A DNA stretch of 64,000 nucleotides from Bacillota bacterium (GTDB taxonomy: Bacteria > Bacillota > Clostridia > Oscillospirales > Oscillospiraceae), in assembly GCA_023386265.1 (NCBI GenBank), contig JAEWKA010000002.1, positions 310,001-374,000 on the forward strand, read 5' to 3'. Positions 33,978 to 43,250 of this stretch are shown here, piece by piece. A program made the translations under genes and the position numbers. Position 1 is the first letter of the stretch. Every line of letters starts with the position of its first letter. Below the pieces are notes generated by a model, which worked only from the letters and a program-made list of their open reading frames with translations, searched no databases and was not told where the DNA came from.

Positions 33978-34994
33978 ATGTCAAGATCTTCATCAAAAAA
34001 AATAACATCCCTGACGAAAGCTGCAGCTGTTATTGTTGCCTTGGGAAGCGAGCAGGCTTCAGCGGTTTATAAAAACTTATCTGAGGACGAAATTGAAACG
34101 CTGACGATTGAAGTCGCAAAGCTTGATAGATTATCTCCGGACGAAATGCAGGACATCGTTGATGATTTTTATGGCCTTTGCACCACCCAAAAGGTTATTT
34201 CGGAAGGCGGAATCCTATACGCAAGGAATGTTCTCGAAAAAGCGTTTGGCGCACAGCAGGCAACATCCTACATGGACCGCGTTTCAAAATCAATGCAAAC
34301 AAGATCCTTTGAGTTCATCAGAAAGGCCAACTATAAAAACCTGATGATGATGATACAAAACGAGCATCCGCAGACCATCGCGTTTGTGCTGTCATATGCA
34401 TCAGCTGATCAGTCGTCGAAAATAATATCTGAATTACCCAAAAAGCTTCAAATCGATGTAATTAGACGGATTGCGACGCTTGAAAGCGTCAGTCCGGAGA
34501 TCGTTTCGATAGTTGAAGCAGCACTTGAAAAAAGGTTCTCGACTGTTGTTTCGGTGGATATGACCGAAATCGGAGGAATCAATTTTGTGGCAGATATTAT
34601 GAATCATGTAAACCGCACAACCGAAAAGTATGTGTTTGATGAGCTTTCAAAGAGTAATCCTACTCTTTCTGAGGAGATAAGAAAGCTGATGTTCGTATTT
34701 GAGGATATCCTGAATCTCGACGATACAACTATTCAGATTGTTTTGCGGAATGTTGATACGCAGGATCTTGCTGTTGCTATAAAGGGCTCAAGCGAAGAGA
34801 TCAAGCAAATGCTTCTTAACAACATTTCTTCCAGGGCAAGGGAAAATATACTTTCTGACATCGAATTCCTGCGTAATGTTCGTATGAAGGATGTGGAACG
34901 GGCTCAGCAGAAAATTGTCGACGCGATTCGAATCCTTGAGGAAAGCGGCGAAATAACGATATCTCGAGGAACGGAGGATGCAATAATTGAATAG
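33978..34994 (+). CDS. fliG: Flagellar motor switch protein FliG
   Basis: The protein has 338 residues. The N-terminal domain starts with LTKAAAVIVALGSEQASAVY. The middle domain contains NEHPQTIAFVLSYA (the EHPQ motif, with Q), and the C-terminal domain carries the charged torque helix with DLAVAIKGSSEEIKQML. FliG links FliF to FliM and transmits stator torque. AAGGAGGAATAG overlaps the fliF end. It overlaps fliH by 8 nt. Confidence 0.95.
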   Translation: MSRSSSKKITSLTKAAAVIVALGSEQASAVYKNLSEDEIETLTIEVAKLDRLSPDEMQDIVDDFYGLCTTQKVISEGGILYARNVLEKAFGAQQATSYMDRVSKSMQTRSFEFIRKANYKNLMMMIQNEHPQTIAFVLSYASADQSSKIISELPKKLQIDVIRRIATLESVSPEIVSIVEAALEKRFSTVVSVDMTEIGGINFVADIMNHVNRTTEKYVFDELSKSNPTLSEEIRKLMFVFEDILNLDDTTIQIVLRNVDTQDLAVAIKGSSEEIKQMLLNNISSRARENILSDIEFLRNVRMKDVERAQQKIVDAIRILEESGEITISRGTEDAIIE

Positions 34995-35841
34995 CGCACA
35001 TGTTTACAAGAGGCATAACTTTGTCTCGAAGGATGAATGTGTCCGCATTCCCGATGGCAACATTAAGCGTAATGCAATTAACCTCTTGGCAGAACAAGAT
35101 GAAGAAATATCGTCTGATGCTTTTTTGACTCCAAGTGATACTATTGCGATTAATTCAAATCCAGCAGGAATACCGGATAAAGATCCTATAAATTCTGATA
35201 AGTACTTGAAAGGTGAGGCTAACAGCGACTTTGAGCACCAGCCAGAAACGAAAAAGCAAACAAAAAAAGCTGCAAACACGGCTGGCATTGAACAGGAACC
35301 GGATAAGGAAGCTCTCTCCTTGATTTACAAGAAGGAATTGGAAGCTCTTTCTAAAGCCGCAGCCGAGGCAGCTGCCCAAAGCGCATATTTCGATGCACTG
35401 AATAAAAAAAAGTGCGAGCTTAAGGAATGCATATCCGATGTTCAGATGCTGCTGAATGAGCTGACACATAAGCACGAGGAGTTTATTGAGCACTATACCA
35501 ATGAACTGAAATACATGGCTGTCGATATTGCCGAGAAAATGATACTTGAGAAAATCTCTGCCGACGATGCCATACTGAAAAAGCTCGTTCTCCAGAACAT
35601 TAAAACGGTAAAGAATGCCGAATGGATAAACGTTGAACTCTCCGAGCGCCTTGTCGGACTTGTTGATTATGTTAAAAAGGAACTCGAAATGCCGGAATAC
35701 AAAGGAAGAACCAGCGTTTATACGGTCACGGATAAGGATGATACTTGCCGTGTCACTACCGATGAGGGAACGATAGTAAGCACAATCAGTGTTCAGGCGA
35801 ACAATTTAAGAAAAGCCTTTAAGGAAGCTGATGAGGAGTAG
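34987..35841 (+). CDS. fliH: Flagellar assembly protein FliH
   Basis: The protein has 284 residues. The first 95 residues are polar and variable. A helical region rich in Ala (YKKELEALSKAAAEAAAQSA, about 110-180) carries the FliH coiled coil, followed by the conserved C-terminal domain (YMAVDIAEKMILEKISADD and ERLVGLVDYV). FliH regulates the FliI ATPase and docks it to the export gate. The start is TTG 34987, inside the fliG end, with GGAGG upstream. Confidence 0.85.
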   Translation: MNSAHVYKRHNFVSKDECVRIPDGNIKRNAINLLAEQDEEISSDAFLTPSDTIAINSNPAGIPDKDPINSDKYLKGEANSDFEHQPETKKQTKKAANTAGIEQEPDKEALSLIYKKELEALSKAAAEAAAQSAYFDALNKKKCELKECISDVQMLLNELTHKHEEFIEHYTNELKYMAVDIAEKMILEKISADDAILKKLVLQNIKTVKNAEWINVELSERLVGLVDYVKKELEMPEYKGRTSVYTVTDKDDTCRVTTDEGTIVSTISVQANNLRKAFKEADEE

Positions 35842-35867
35842 CGAAAAACAGGGAGAAAAAAACTGCT

Positions 35868-37190
35868 GTGAAACAAACCATTCATGAATCAATGCAAAAA
35901 TATTATAAAATCATTCAGCAGTCCGATCTCCGGACTCATGAGGGAAAAATCAACAAAATCGTCGGGATGACTCTTGAAGCTACAGGGCTGAAATGTAGTA
36001 TTGGAGATCTTTGCACGATACATATCGATAAAAATCAAACTGATGTGGTTTCAGAAGTGGTCGGAATCACAGAGAACAAAGTCTTTCTTATGCCGTTCCA
36101 GCAAGTTCAGGGAATCGGTTATGGCTGTGCGGTGACGACTAAGGGAGAAAAGCTTACAGTTCCGGTATCAGATGCTTTAATAGGCCGCACAATAGATCCA
36201 CTTGGAAATCCAATTGACGGCGGTCCCGATTTGCCAAAAGGGTATGCGATGTCGATAACCAAAAATCCTGAAAATCCGATGTCCCGACCTCCCATAGCAG
36301 AAGTGATGGAGCTTGGGGTAAAAGCGATTGACGGGCTTATGACAATCGGCAAAGGTCAAAGAATTGGGATATTTGCCGGCAGCGGCGTCGGAAAAAGTAC
36401 ACTTATGGGTATGATCGCGAGAAATGTTCGCGCCGATGTCAATGTTATCGCTCTTGTAGGCGAGCGCGGACGAGAGGTTGTTGAATTCATCGAAAGAGAC
36501 CTTGGACCCGAAGGAATAACAAGATCAGTCCTCGTTGTAGCGACCTCTGATCAACCGGCTCTGATGAGATTAAAATGTGCCCATACCGCAACGGCGATTG
36601 CAGAATACTTCAAGGATCAGGGTCTGGATGTCTTGCTTATGATGGATTCGCTTACGCGCTTTGCTATGGCGCAGCGCGAGATAGGGCTATCAACAGGAGA
36701 AGCACCGGTCGCCCGAGGCTATACTCCGTCGATTTATTACGAGCTTCCAAAACTGCTTGAACGCTCGGGAAATTTTAGAAACGGCTCGATAACTGGTATC
36801 TACACGGTGCTTGTTGAGGGAGACGACACAAATGAGCCGATTGCCGATACTGTCAGAAGTATCATTGACGGACATATTATTTTATCAAGAAAAATCGCCG
36901 CCAAAAACCATTATCCGGCAATTGACGTGCTTAACAGCCTTAGCCGTCTGATGTCCGGAATTGCCGATCCTGAGCATAAAAGAGCCGCCAACAAATTGCG
37001 GAGCATGCTCGCGGTTTACAGAGAAAATGAAGATCTGATATCGATTGGCGCATACAAATCAGGAAACAATTCGGAGCTTGACACCGCTCTGGAGCATTTA
37101 AAAAACATCAATGATTTTTTAACGCAGAAGGTTGATGAACCTTCGGATTTTGATGATACGCTGAAACTGCTGATTGAATCTGTAAGATAG
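35868..37190 (+). CDS. fliI: Flagellum-specific ATP synthase FliI
   Basis: The protein has 440 residues. It is F1-beta-like with Walker A AGSGVGKS (170-177), the Walker B region LLMMDSLTRFAMAQREIGLS and the family block GEAPVARGYTPSIYYELPKL. It is a cytosolic hexameric ATPase that feeds substrates to the export gate with FliH and FliJ. GTG 35868 is the start, with GGGAG about 15 nt upstream, a rather long spacing. It lies 26 nt after fliH. Confidence 0.96.
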   Translation: MKQTIHESMQKYYKIIQQSDLRTHEGKINKIVGMTLEATGLKCSIGDLCTIHIDKNQTDVVSEVVGITENKVFLMPFQQVQGIGYGCAVTTKGEKLTVPVSDALIGRTIDPLGNPIDGGPDLPKGYAMSITKNPENPMSRPPIAEVMELGVKAIDGLMTIGKGQRIGIFAGSGVGKSTLMGMIARNVRADVNVIALVGERGREVVEFIERDLGPEGITRSVLVVATSDQPALMRLKCAHTATAIAEYFKDQGLDVLLMMDSLTRFAMAQREIGLSTGEAPVARGYTPSIYYELPKLLERSGNFRNGSITGIYTVLVEGDDTNEPIADTVRSIIDGHIILSRKIAAKNHYPAIDVLNSLSRLMSGIADPEHKRAANKLRSMLAVYRENEDLISIGAYKSGNNSELDTALEHLKNINDFLTQKVDEPSDFDDTLKLLIESVR

Positions 37191-37203
37191 GAGGGCTTGA
37201 CCT

Positions 37204-37653
37204 TTGAAGCAATATGAATTCTCTTTGGAACGTCTCCGCAATTATAAAGTGCAGATTCTGGACAAGGAAAAGAAAATTCTCGGCAACCTGAATAGAAAAA
37301 GGGATGATATAGCCGAGAAAATTTGCTCCTTGGAAAAGTTCAAAGACGAGAAAACAGAGCAAGTGCTGATTAAGCAGACTGAGGGCGTTTCAATGATGGA
37401 ACTTGTTTCGCTCAATTATCTAATTGAAAGCACCAGAAAACAAATCGAATCACTGCTTATTGAACTGGAAAGAGCAGAGGAAATCGCTGAAGCTCAGCGC
37501 AAGGTCGTTATATCGATCTATCAGGAAAAAACCGGCATGGATAAGCTTGAGGAAAAGCAGCTTGAAGAATATCGCCTTCTTGAAGCAAAAGCCCTTGAAA
37601 GTGAAGTCATGCAGGGAATAAATAATAAGATGGCAAGAAAAATTACCGCATAG
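37204..37653 (+). CDS. fliJ: Flagellar export protein FliJ
   Basis: The protein has 149 residues and is almost entirely a charged coiled coil (FSLERLRNYKVQILDKEKKI, RAEEIAEAQRKVVISIYQEK), as in FliJ, the central stalk of the FliI hexamer. Slot and length are those of fliJ. TTG 37204 is the start, with GGAGGGC about 7 nt upstream. It lies 13 nt after fliI. Confidence 0.88.
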   Translation: MKQYEFSLERLRNYKVQILDKEKKILGNLNRKRDDIAEKICSLEKFKDEKTEQVLIKQTEGVSMMELVSLNYLIESTRKQIESLLIELERAEEIAEAQRKVVISIYQEKTGMDKLEEKQLEEYRLLEAKALESEVMQGINNKMARKITA

Positions 37654-37716
37654 AAAAGACTTCGGCCTGATAACCGCGGGAAATTCTTCGCCAAGCTGTG
37701 AAAGGAGGTGAAAAAC

Positions 37717-38976
37717 ATGCAAAGTACTATGGTCAATATGAAAACACGCGAACCACAGAAAATCGACAAGGAACCGTCGGGAGCTTTTAAGAAGAGCGAG
37801 GGTAACGCCGAGCTCATAGATCCGTTTCTACAAATTATTATGAGCCTTCTGCCGCAGCTTGAAGAGCAAAGCTCACAGCAACAGGACAGCACTTCGGGAA
37901 CCGGAACTGTTGAGTTAAGCGAGCTTGCCGCCCTGTTCCAAAGCTCGCCGCGCGACTTAGCGGCTCTCCAGAGCTTGCTTCAAAGCGGGGACCCAAGAGA
38001 AGGTGCCGCTCTGAGCTCAGCCAATTCCACAAATACGGTCGCCCTTATGAGCTTGCTTGCAAAATCGGAAACTCCAGAAGGAGCCATCAATAGCACGACC
38101 GACAATGTAACCGGAGCGAACGTAACACCGTCGGGCTACACAGAACAGCCAACAGATATATCCGGTTTACTTAACCTGGTGGGCAAAGGCGCAGACAATG
38201 CCGGGAATGTAGCAATCTCTTCGAGTGTACTGACCCAGCTAACCGATTTGCTCGGTCTTTCGAGCAAGAACGAAATGCAGACTTTGTTAAAAAACGTCGG
38301 CATTGAAGTAACAGAAGACGTAGTGGGTTCTGTACAAAGCGGAATATCGGAAGCGGTCGTCAAGGCTAAGGAGTTGCTCTCAGAATATCTGCAGCAGCAG
38401 CAGAGCGATAAGGACGAACTCGACGTTGACAAGCTCCAGAACGAATTTTTGAAAACAGACAAGACAGCGCCCTTTGAGATTCGGTTCAAGAGCGTCGGTA
38501 ATGCAGCTGATTCTAAGGTTCTGGATCAGATCACTGACGGAATTAAGCAAAACATTTCCTTAGGTAAAAGCGAATTCACAATCAAGCTTAAACCGGAAGC
38601 TTTAGGGGAAATTACAGTCAAGCTCGTTGAAGAAGCCGGAAAAACGACGCTGACAATCACAGCGGCGAAAGCGCAGACAGCGAAGCTTATCAACAATGAC
38701 CTCGACGCACTGAGAGCGGCGGTCGCCCCCATGAAAGTTGAAGTACGTGATGCGGTCGTATCAACAAACGAAACTGCAAGCGGGTCAATGCAGCAGTTCA
38801 ACATGACAGGACAGCAATTCGCAGGGCAACAGTTCGCGGGACATCAGAGCTTCATGCAAATGTCTCAGGCGGCATCAACGCAGGCCGGCAATCAGAGTGC
38901 GGATGACGTTTATGAGTCGTCGCAGGTAGCACAGTTAAAATTTCAATCGAGCGACAGGCTTGACGCCTACATCTAA
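37717..38976 (+). CDS. fliK: Flagellar hook-length control protein FliK
   Basis: The protein has 419 residues. The N-terminal two thirds is polar, Ser/Gln/Asn-rich and ruler-like. The C-terminal Flg_hook domain (about 275-365) has the family core FTIKLKPEALGEITVKLVEE and ALRAAVAPMKVEV. A Gln-rich tail repeats QQFAGQQFAGHQ. FliK measures the hook and switches FlhB specificity. AAAGGAGGTG (37701-37710) lies 6 nt before ATG 37717; the in-frame GTG at 37708 is part of that ribosome site. A second FliK-like gene is at 14217. Confidence 0.9.
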   Translation: MQSTMVNMKTREPQKIDKEPSGAFKKSEGNAELIDPFLQIIMSLLPQLEEQSSQQQDSTSGTGTVELSELAALFQSSPRDLAALQSLLQSGDPREGAALSSANSTNTVALMSLLAKSETPEGAINSTTDNVTGANVTPSGYTEQPTDISGLLNLVGKGADNAGNVAISSSVLTQLTDLLGLSSKNEMQTLLKNVGIEVTEDVVGSVQSGISEAVVKAKELLSEYLQQQQSDKDELDVDKLQNEFLKTDKTAPFEIRFKSVGNAADSKVLDQITDGIKQNISLGKSEFTIKLKPEALGEITVKLVEEAGKTTLTITAAKAQTAKLINNDLDALRAAVAPMKVEVRDAVVSTNETASGSMQQFNMTGQQFAGQQFAGHQSFMQMSQAASTQAGNQSADDVYESSQVAQLKFQSSDRLDAYI

Positions 38977-38994
38977 GTGAAAGGAGGTAAATAC

Positions 38995-39738
38995 ATGAGC
39001 GCAGCAGTAAACAGCGCTTTAGCGTCCTCATCGAGCGGCAGAACAACTACAACAGCTAATACCGGCACAACAAAGCTCACGGCTTCGGATTTTCTAAAGT
39101 TGTTTGTGACACAGATACAGAATCAGGATTTCAACAGTCCCATGGACAACAGCGAGATGATGAATCAGATTACGCAACTATCTAACATGCAGATGATGCA
39201 GGAAATGGCGTCGTATTCAAAAACCGGTTATGCAATGTCTCTGGTAGGCAAAACCGTTATTGCATCAAGATTTACAAACGGCGAGCTTGACACGGAAACG
39301 GGAACCGTTTCAAAGGTCTCTCTTGTCGACGATGACTATGTTTTGTATGTCAACGGAAAGAAGTATGGTCTGGATGAAATAATGGAAATCAAAAATGACT
39401 CCGGCAGCGATTCAAAGCTCGATCCATCTTCTTATCCCCTCAAAGTAACATCCGTCACGAGCGACTCAGCGGCCATCAATTGGAGCGTTCCGACAGAAGA
39501 TCCTGTTGAAGCGAGCGGACTTAAGTATTCCGTCTATTACTCAAAGGAAGGACCGTTCAATACTGTTACAGACGTCGAAAAAGGAACCGTGTATGGGGCT
39601 GCAAATCAAACGGGGCTACTAAAAGAAACCATCACAGGACTAGAAAAAGGTCAGGCCTATTACATTAACGTGCTGGTTCAGGACGCAGACGGAAACAAGT
39701 ATGTATATAAGCCGACGATAGTAGTAACAAACAAATGA
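38995..39738 (+). CDS. flgD: Flagellar hook capping protein FlgD with C-terminal fibronectin-III domain
   Basis: The protein has 247 residues. The conserved N-terminal FlgD block (LTASDFLKLFVTQIQNQDF and EMMNQITQLSNMQMMQEM) is followed by a small tudor-like beta region (about 83-135, LVGKTVIASRF...KKYGLDEIMEI). Residues 147-245 read as a fibronectin type III domain (PLKVTSVTSDSAAINW, LKYSVYYS, ITGLEKGQAYYINVLVQD) with the typical Trp and Tyr positions. FlgD caps the growing hook and is discarded before FlgK assembly. AAAGGAGG lies 9 nt before ATG 38995; GTG 38977, directly after the fliK stop, lacks a ribosome site. Confidence 0.9.
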   Translation: MSAAVNSALASSSSGRTTTTANTGTTKLTASDFLKLFVTQIQNQDFNSPMDNSEMMNQITQLSNMQMMQEMASYSKTGYAMSLVGKTVIASRFTNGELDTETGTVSKVSLVDDDYVLYVNGKKYGLDEIMEIKNDSGSDSKLDPSSYPLKVTSVTSDSAAINWSVPTEDPVEASGLKYSVYYSKEGPFNTVTDVEKGTVYGAANQTGLLKETITGLEKGQAYYINVLVQDADGNKYVYKPTIVVTNK

Positions 39739-39763
39739 CAATGCTTAAGAAGGAGCAAATATC

Positions 39764-40165
39764 ATGGACGATATGCGCTTGAACATCAATTTCCCCATCG
39801 TTTCGGGAAATCCCCTCATAGAGAAGACGCAGAAAGTTGACAAGGATGTTAACGATGCTGCGGATAAAGACAGCTTCAAAAGCATCCTCACAGAAATGCT
39901 TCGCAATAACAGCGAGGTAAACTTTTCAAAGCACGCTGTCAAAAGGGCTATCGACCACAATATTGAGCTTACCGACGAGAATTTGAGCCGTCTTAATGAG
40001 GGTGTCAAAATGGCGAGCGAAAAGAATTTGGAAGAGCCACTAATCCTTGTCGGAAACACAGCATTTTTGGTCAATATTCCGAACAACACAGTAATAACTG
40101 CGGTTGACAGCAGCGACATGAAAGGAAACGTATTCACAAATATTGACGGAACCGTAATAATCTAG
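39764..40165 (+). CDS. TIGR02530-type flagellar operon protein
   Basis: The protein has 133 residues. The motif VNFSKHAVKRAIDHNIELTD followed by LNEGVKMASEKN is the signature of a family found next to flgD and flgE in Gram-positive flagellar operons. Function unknown; perhaps a hook assembly factor. No signal peptide is present. The sequence after 85 is strand-rich (LILVGNTAFLVNIPNNTVIT). It has an AAGGAG ribosome site. Confidence 0.85.
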   Translation: MDDMRLNINFPIVSGNPLIEKTQKVDKDVNDAADKDSFKSILTEMLRNNSEVNFSKHAVKRAIDHNIELTDENLSRLNEGVKMASEKNLEEPLILVGNTAFLVNIPNNTVITAVDSSDMKGNVFTNIDGTVII

Positions 40166-40242
40166 CCGGACCTTTTGAGGAGGCTATAGTACCCCGAATG
40201 ACTGACGGGTGCAGTAGGTGCGGTTCCAAGAAAGGGATCAAA

Positions 40243-41928
40243 ATGAACAGAGCATTATATTCAGGTGTGGCGGGTCTTAAAGCTCACCAAACCAAGATGG
40301 ACGTTATCGGAAACAACATTTCAAACGTCAACACCTATGGTTACAAATCCCAGCGCGCAGTTTTCAGCGATGTGTTTTACCAGACGGTTGCCAGCGCAAC
40401 TGCGGGCACGGCCAGCAAGGGAGGCACAAACCCGTCAAGCATAGGCTATGGCTCACAGCTTGCTGCGATTCAGACCAAGATGTCGCAGTCCAGTATGCAG
40501 TCAACAGGCTATGGACTCGATGTGGCAATTACAGGCGAAGGCTTTTTCCAGGTCATGGATGCTGACGGTAACATTTTTTATACAAAGGCAGGTTTGCTTG
40601 ACTATGACGCGAACGGGTACCTGACCGATGTAAACGGAAACTTCGTTCTAGGCGCCGCGAAGGCAGACGGCGCTGCCGCTTCCGAAAAAATCAAAATCGA
40701 TAACCTTGGCGCGGTACCGTCGGCAGCTTCAAAGGCGGATGTTACAATAAACGGTATCAAATATACTATTACAGCATCGAACGCAACCGAAAGCGGAAAC
40801 ATCTCAATAGCAATCGGTTCAAGCGATGATCTTCCTGCCGGACAAAAAGCGACGGCGACTATTTCCACTACGGGAACTGTAACCGTAAAGCTGAGCAGTA
40901 CCGAGAAATTCACCGATATTGCCTCAATTAACGCTGCGATAAACGCAGCGATAACCGAAGCAAACGGCGGCAAAGCGCATGCGGCAGGCTCATTCAATAT
41001 TGCGGCTCCAGACGCGGCCACCAAATTCCCAGCCGGCGGACTTACAGGCAAAGAAATCTGCGGAACCGATTACAGTGTTACGGAAGGAACGATCACAGGA
41101 GATCCGATATTCGGAGGCTTGATGACAATTAACGGTACAAGCAGCGATTTTACAGGAAGCGGTACAGTGAACCCTTCCGATTTTACAGCTGCCTATACCG
41201 CAGCAAGCGGCGGCAATCCAGCGTTCTGGACAATTTCGATGACTGTGGGAGCAAAAACATATTCAGGCGTTCTGAAGGACGGAGAGCTTGCAAAGTCTCT
41301 ATTACTAAAAAGTTCAGCCGGAGATTATATCGAAGTAACAAATCCGGATTTCAGTCAGCTTGTCACTCAGGTGGGTGATGCTGACACCGATGGCGTACCC
41401 GATCTGAATGTCGACACGGATTTAGACGGAACTCCCGACGTCACTGTCTTAAATGCTTTAGCTATGGGAGATTCGCTTACAGTAAGTCCGGCGACACAGT
41501 CAAATGAACTCGGACTCTCATCCGTTTCATTTAGCTTGGTAGGCGGCACAAAGGGCGGCGCCGTCACACTAGACCAGCTCACAAGCATCGCGATTGGATC
41601 TGACGGTGTACTTTCCGTAACACACGCTGATCTGGGAACTGTTACGGCTGGAAGAATCTCTCTCGCAAATTTTGCCAATCCGGCAGGTCTTCAGATGAAG
41701 GGCTCCAATTACTTTACGCAGACCACAAACTCCGGTAAACCTATACTTTGCAACCCCGGTTCAAGCGGAACGGGCGAGCTGCAGAGCAACACGCTGGAGC
41801 TGTCCAACGTTGACCTCTCATCCGAATTTGCGGAAATGATCACCACTCAACGCGGGTTCCAGGCTAACTCGCGCATCATAACCGTTTCAGACACTATGCT
41901 TGAGGAACTAATAAATCTTAAACGCTGA
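40243..41928 (+). CDS. flgE: Flagellar hook protein FlgE
   Basis: The protein has 561 residues. The N-terminal rod/hook block (MNRALYSGVAGLKAHQTKMD, IGNNISNVNTYGYKSQR) and C-terminal block (NVDLSSEFAEMITTQRGF, NSRIITVSDTMLEELINLKR) are intact. The middle surface domain is Ala/Thr/Gly-rich, and around residues 378-400 it contains DADTDGVPDLNV and DTDLDGTPDV, like calcium-binding thrombospondin type 3 loops. AAAGGG at 40231-40236 supports ATG 40243; the earlier in-frame ATG at 40198 would add a Cys-containing 15-residue leader unknown in hook proteins. Confidence 0.94.
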   Translation: MNRALYSGVAGLKAHQTKMDVIGNNISNVNTYGYKSQRAVFSDVFYQTVASATAGTASKGGTNPSSIGYGSQLAAIQTKMSQSSMQSTGYGLDVAITGEGFFQVMDADGNIFYTKAGLLDYDANGYLTDVNGNFVLGAAKADGAAASEKIKIDNLGAVPSAASKADVTINGIKYTITASNATESGNISIAIGSSDDLPAGQKATATISTTGTVTVKLSSTEKFTDIASINAAINAAITEANGGKAHAAGSFNIAAPDAATKFPAGGLTGKEICGTDYSVTEGTITGDPIFGGLMTINGTSSDFTGSGTVNPSDFTAAYTAASGGNPAFWTISMTVGAKTYSGVLKDGELAKSLLLKSSAGDYIEVTNPDFSQLVTQVGDADTDGVPDLNVDTDLDGTPDVTVLNALAMGDSLTVSPATQSNELGLSSVSFSLVGGTKGGAVTLDQLTSIAIGSDGVLSVTHADLGTVTAGRISLANFANPAGLQMKGSNYFTQTTNSGKPILCNPGSSGTGELQSNTLELSNVDLSSEFAEMITTQRGFQANSRIITVSDTMLEELINLKR

Positions 41929-41935
41929 CCGAAGT

Positions 41936-41969
41936 GCCTCTGACGACGGTTTTTACCGTCGTCAGAGGC
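41936..41969. terminator. Hairpin between flgE and flbD
   Basis: A perfect 15-bp stem (41936-41950 with 41955-41969) has a TTTT loop and follows 7 nt after the flgE stop. No T-run follows, so it may terminate weakly or stabilise the upstream mRNA. Confidence 0.6.
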
Positions 41970-42040
41970 AAGCATAATTTAAAATTGCTTTAAAACTCCG
42001 CAGTGAGAAAGTAATTTTTCCCAATACAATCTACCAAATG

Positions 42041-42068
42041 TTGTAAATTGATAAAACTGTATTATAAA
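42041..42068 (+). promoter_or_regulatory. Candidate sigma-A promoter of the flbD-motA-fliM operon
   Basis: TTGTAA (42041-42046) and TATAAA (42063-42068) are spaced by 16 nt, about 55 nt before flbD. It lies in the only sizeable gap inside the flagellar run. Confidence 0.4.
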
Positions 42069-42123
42069 TTAATCAGTTAAAGGACACATTCTGACTATTA
42101 ACCAAAATCTTTGGGAGGCCGCG

Positions 42124-42330
42124 ATGATCATATTAACCAAACTTAATGATATCCCGTTTACCCTTAACGACGATCTGATTGAAACGATTGAAGAAATGCC
42201 TGACACTACGATCAGACTTACGAGTAAAAACTATTTTATAGTAAAAGAGTCCATGATGGAAGTTGTTGCAAAGGTAATCGAATTTCGAAGGCAAACAAAC
42301 GGAGTAATAGCTCTGAAAAAAGACTTTTAG
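42124..42330 (+). CDS. flbD: FlbD family flagellar protein
   Basis: The protein has 68 residues. The pattern MIILTKLNDIPFTLNDDLIE and KNYFIVKESMMEVVAKVIEF is that of the small FlbD/YlzI family, which lies between flgE and motA or fliL in Gram-positive flagellar operons. The molecular role is unknown; it is not the Caulobacter transcription factor of the same name. GGGAGG lies just upstream of the ATG. It leads the second large flagellar operon. Confidence 0.88.
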   Translation: MIILTKLNDIPFTLNDDLIETIEEMPDTTIRLTSKNYFIVKESMMEVVAKVIEFRRQTNGVIALKKDF

Positions 42331-42365
42331 CATCACTTCCGGTAAGAAAGAGGGCTTTTCTAATA

Positions 42366-43250
42366 ATGAAAAGAAAACTTGATATTATGACTGTCGTAGG
42401 GCTTGTACTAGCAATAGCCTTGACTGTAATGGGGATAATACTCACCAAAGCACCTGCTGACGAGGGCGGAGGATACAAAATCCTTACTATAAGCCTTAAG
42501 AGCTTTTGGGATCTTCCAAGCGTAGCAATAGTAATAGGCGGAACGTTCGCCACACTAATGCTTTCATTTCCGCTGAGTCAATTCACAAGAATTCCAAAGC
42601 ACTTACGCATAATCTTTTTGCCGCAGGAATTCGTCGCAGAAGAATACATAACTAAAATTGTCGATTGCGCAAAAAAGGCGAGAATCAACGGTCTGCTCGC
42701 GTTGGAAGAGGATGCAAACTCTATTGATGACGCTTATCTGAAAAACAGCCTGCAAATGATAGTCGACTCAACAGACCCCGAGAAGGTTAAATCCCAGATG
42801 GAGTCATGGGCTGACAGTGTCGAGGGGCGGCACGAACAGGAACGTTCATTCTATGATAAAGGTGCGCAGATTGCTCCTGCATTCGGTATGATAGGAACTC
42901 TAATCGGACTTATCAATATGCTTAAAAATCTAGAAGACATTTCATCTGTCGGCCCGAATATGGCGGTTGCGCTGGTAACGACTTTTTATGGTTCTCTACT
43001 TGCAAATGTTATTTTTGCTCCGATTTCAAATAAACTTCGCGTAAGGCATGACGAGGAATACTTGTGCATGCAGATTGTGTATGAAGGCGTACAGGCAATA
43101 CAGTCCGGTGAAAACCCGAAACTAATACACGAAAAGCTGACACATTTACTGCCTGAATATCGGCAGGAAGCCCTTGGCTCGAAGGAAGGCGGAGAAGGTC
43201 CTTCAAGTAGTAAAGCTGGGAAGAAGAAAAAGGAAAAGGAAAAGAAATAA
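42366..43250 (+). CDS. motA: Flagellar motor stator protein MotA
   Basis: The protein has 294 residues and four membrane helices: two near the N-terminus (about 8-26 and about 50-68) and two late (about 175-195 and about 205-225, IAPAFGMIGTLIGLINML and NMAVALVTTFYGSLLANVIF). The cytoplasmic loop between helices 2 and 3 carries the FliG-interacting region. The C-terminus (275-294) is a Lys/Glu-rich tail. With MotB it forms the ion channel of the stator. Confidence 0.93.
   Translation: MKRKLDIMTVVGLVLAIALTVMGIILTKAPADEGGGYKILTISLKSFWDLPSVAIVIGGTFATLMLSFPLSQFTRIPKHLRIIFLPQEFVAEEYITKIVDCAKKARINGLLALEEDANSIDDAYLKNSLQMIVDSTDPEKVKSQMESWADSVEGRHEQERSFYDKGAQIAPAFGMIGTLIGLINMLKNLEDISSVGPNMAVALVTTFYGSLLANVIFAPISNKLRVRHDEEYLCMQIVYEGVQAIQSGENPKLIHEKLTHLLPEYRQEALGSKEGGEGPSSSKAGKKKKEKEKK

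Noticed and set aside
40198..40242. In-frame extension of flgE starting at ATG 40198 with two Cys residues
   Set aside because: A ribosome site lies 6 nt before ATG 40243, and hook proteins start at that position; the extension has no ribosome site and would disturb the conserved N-terminus.
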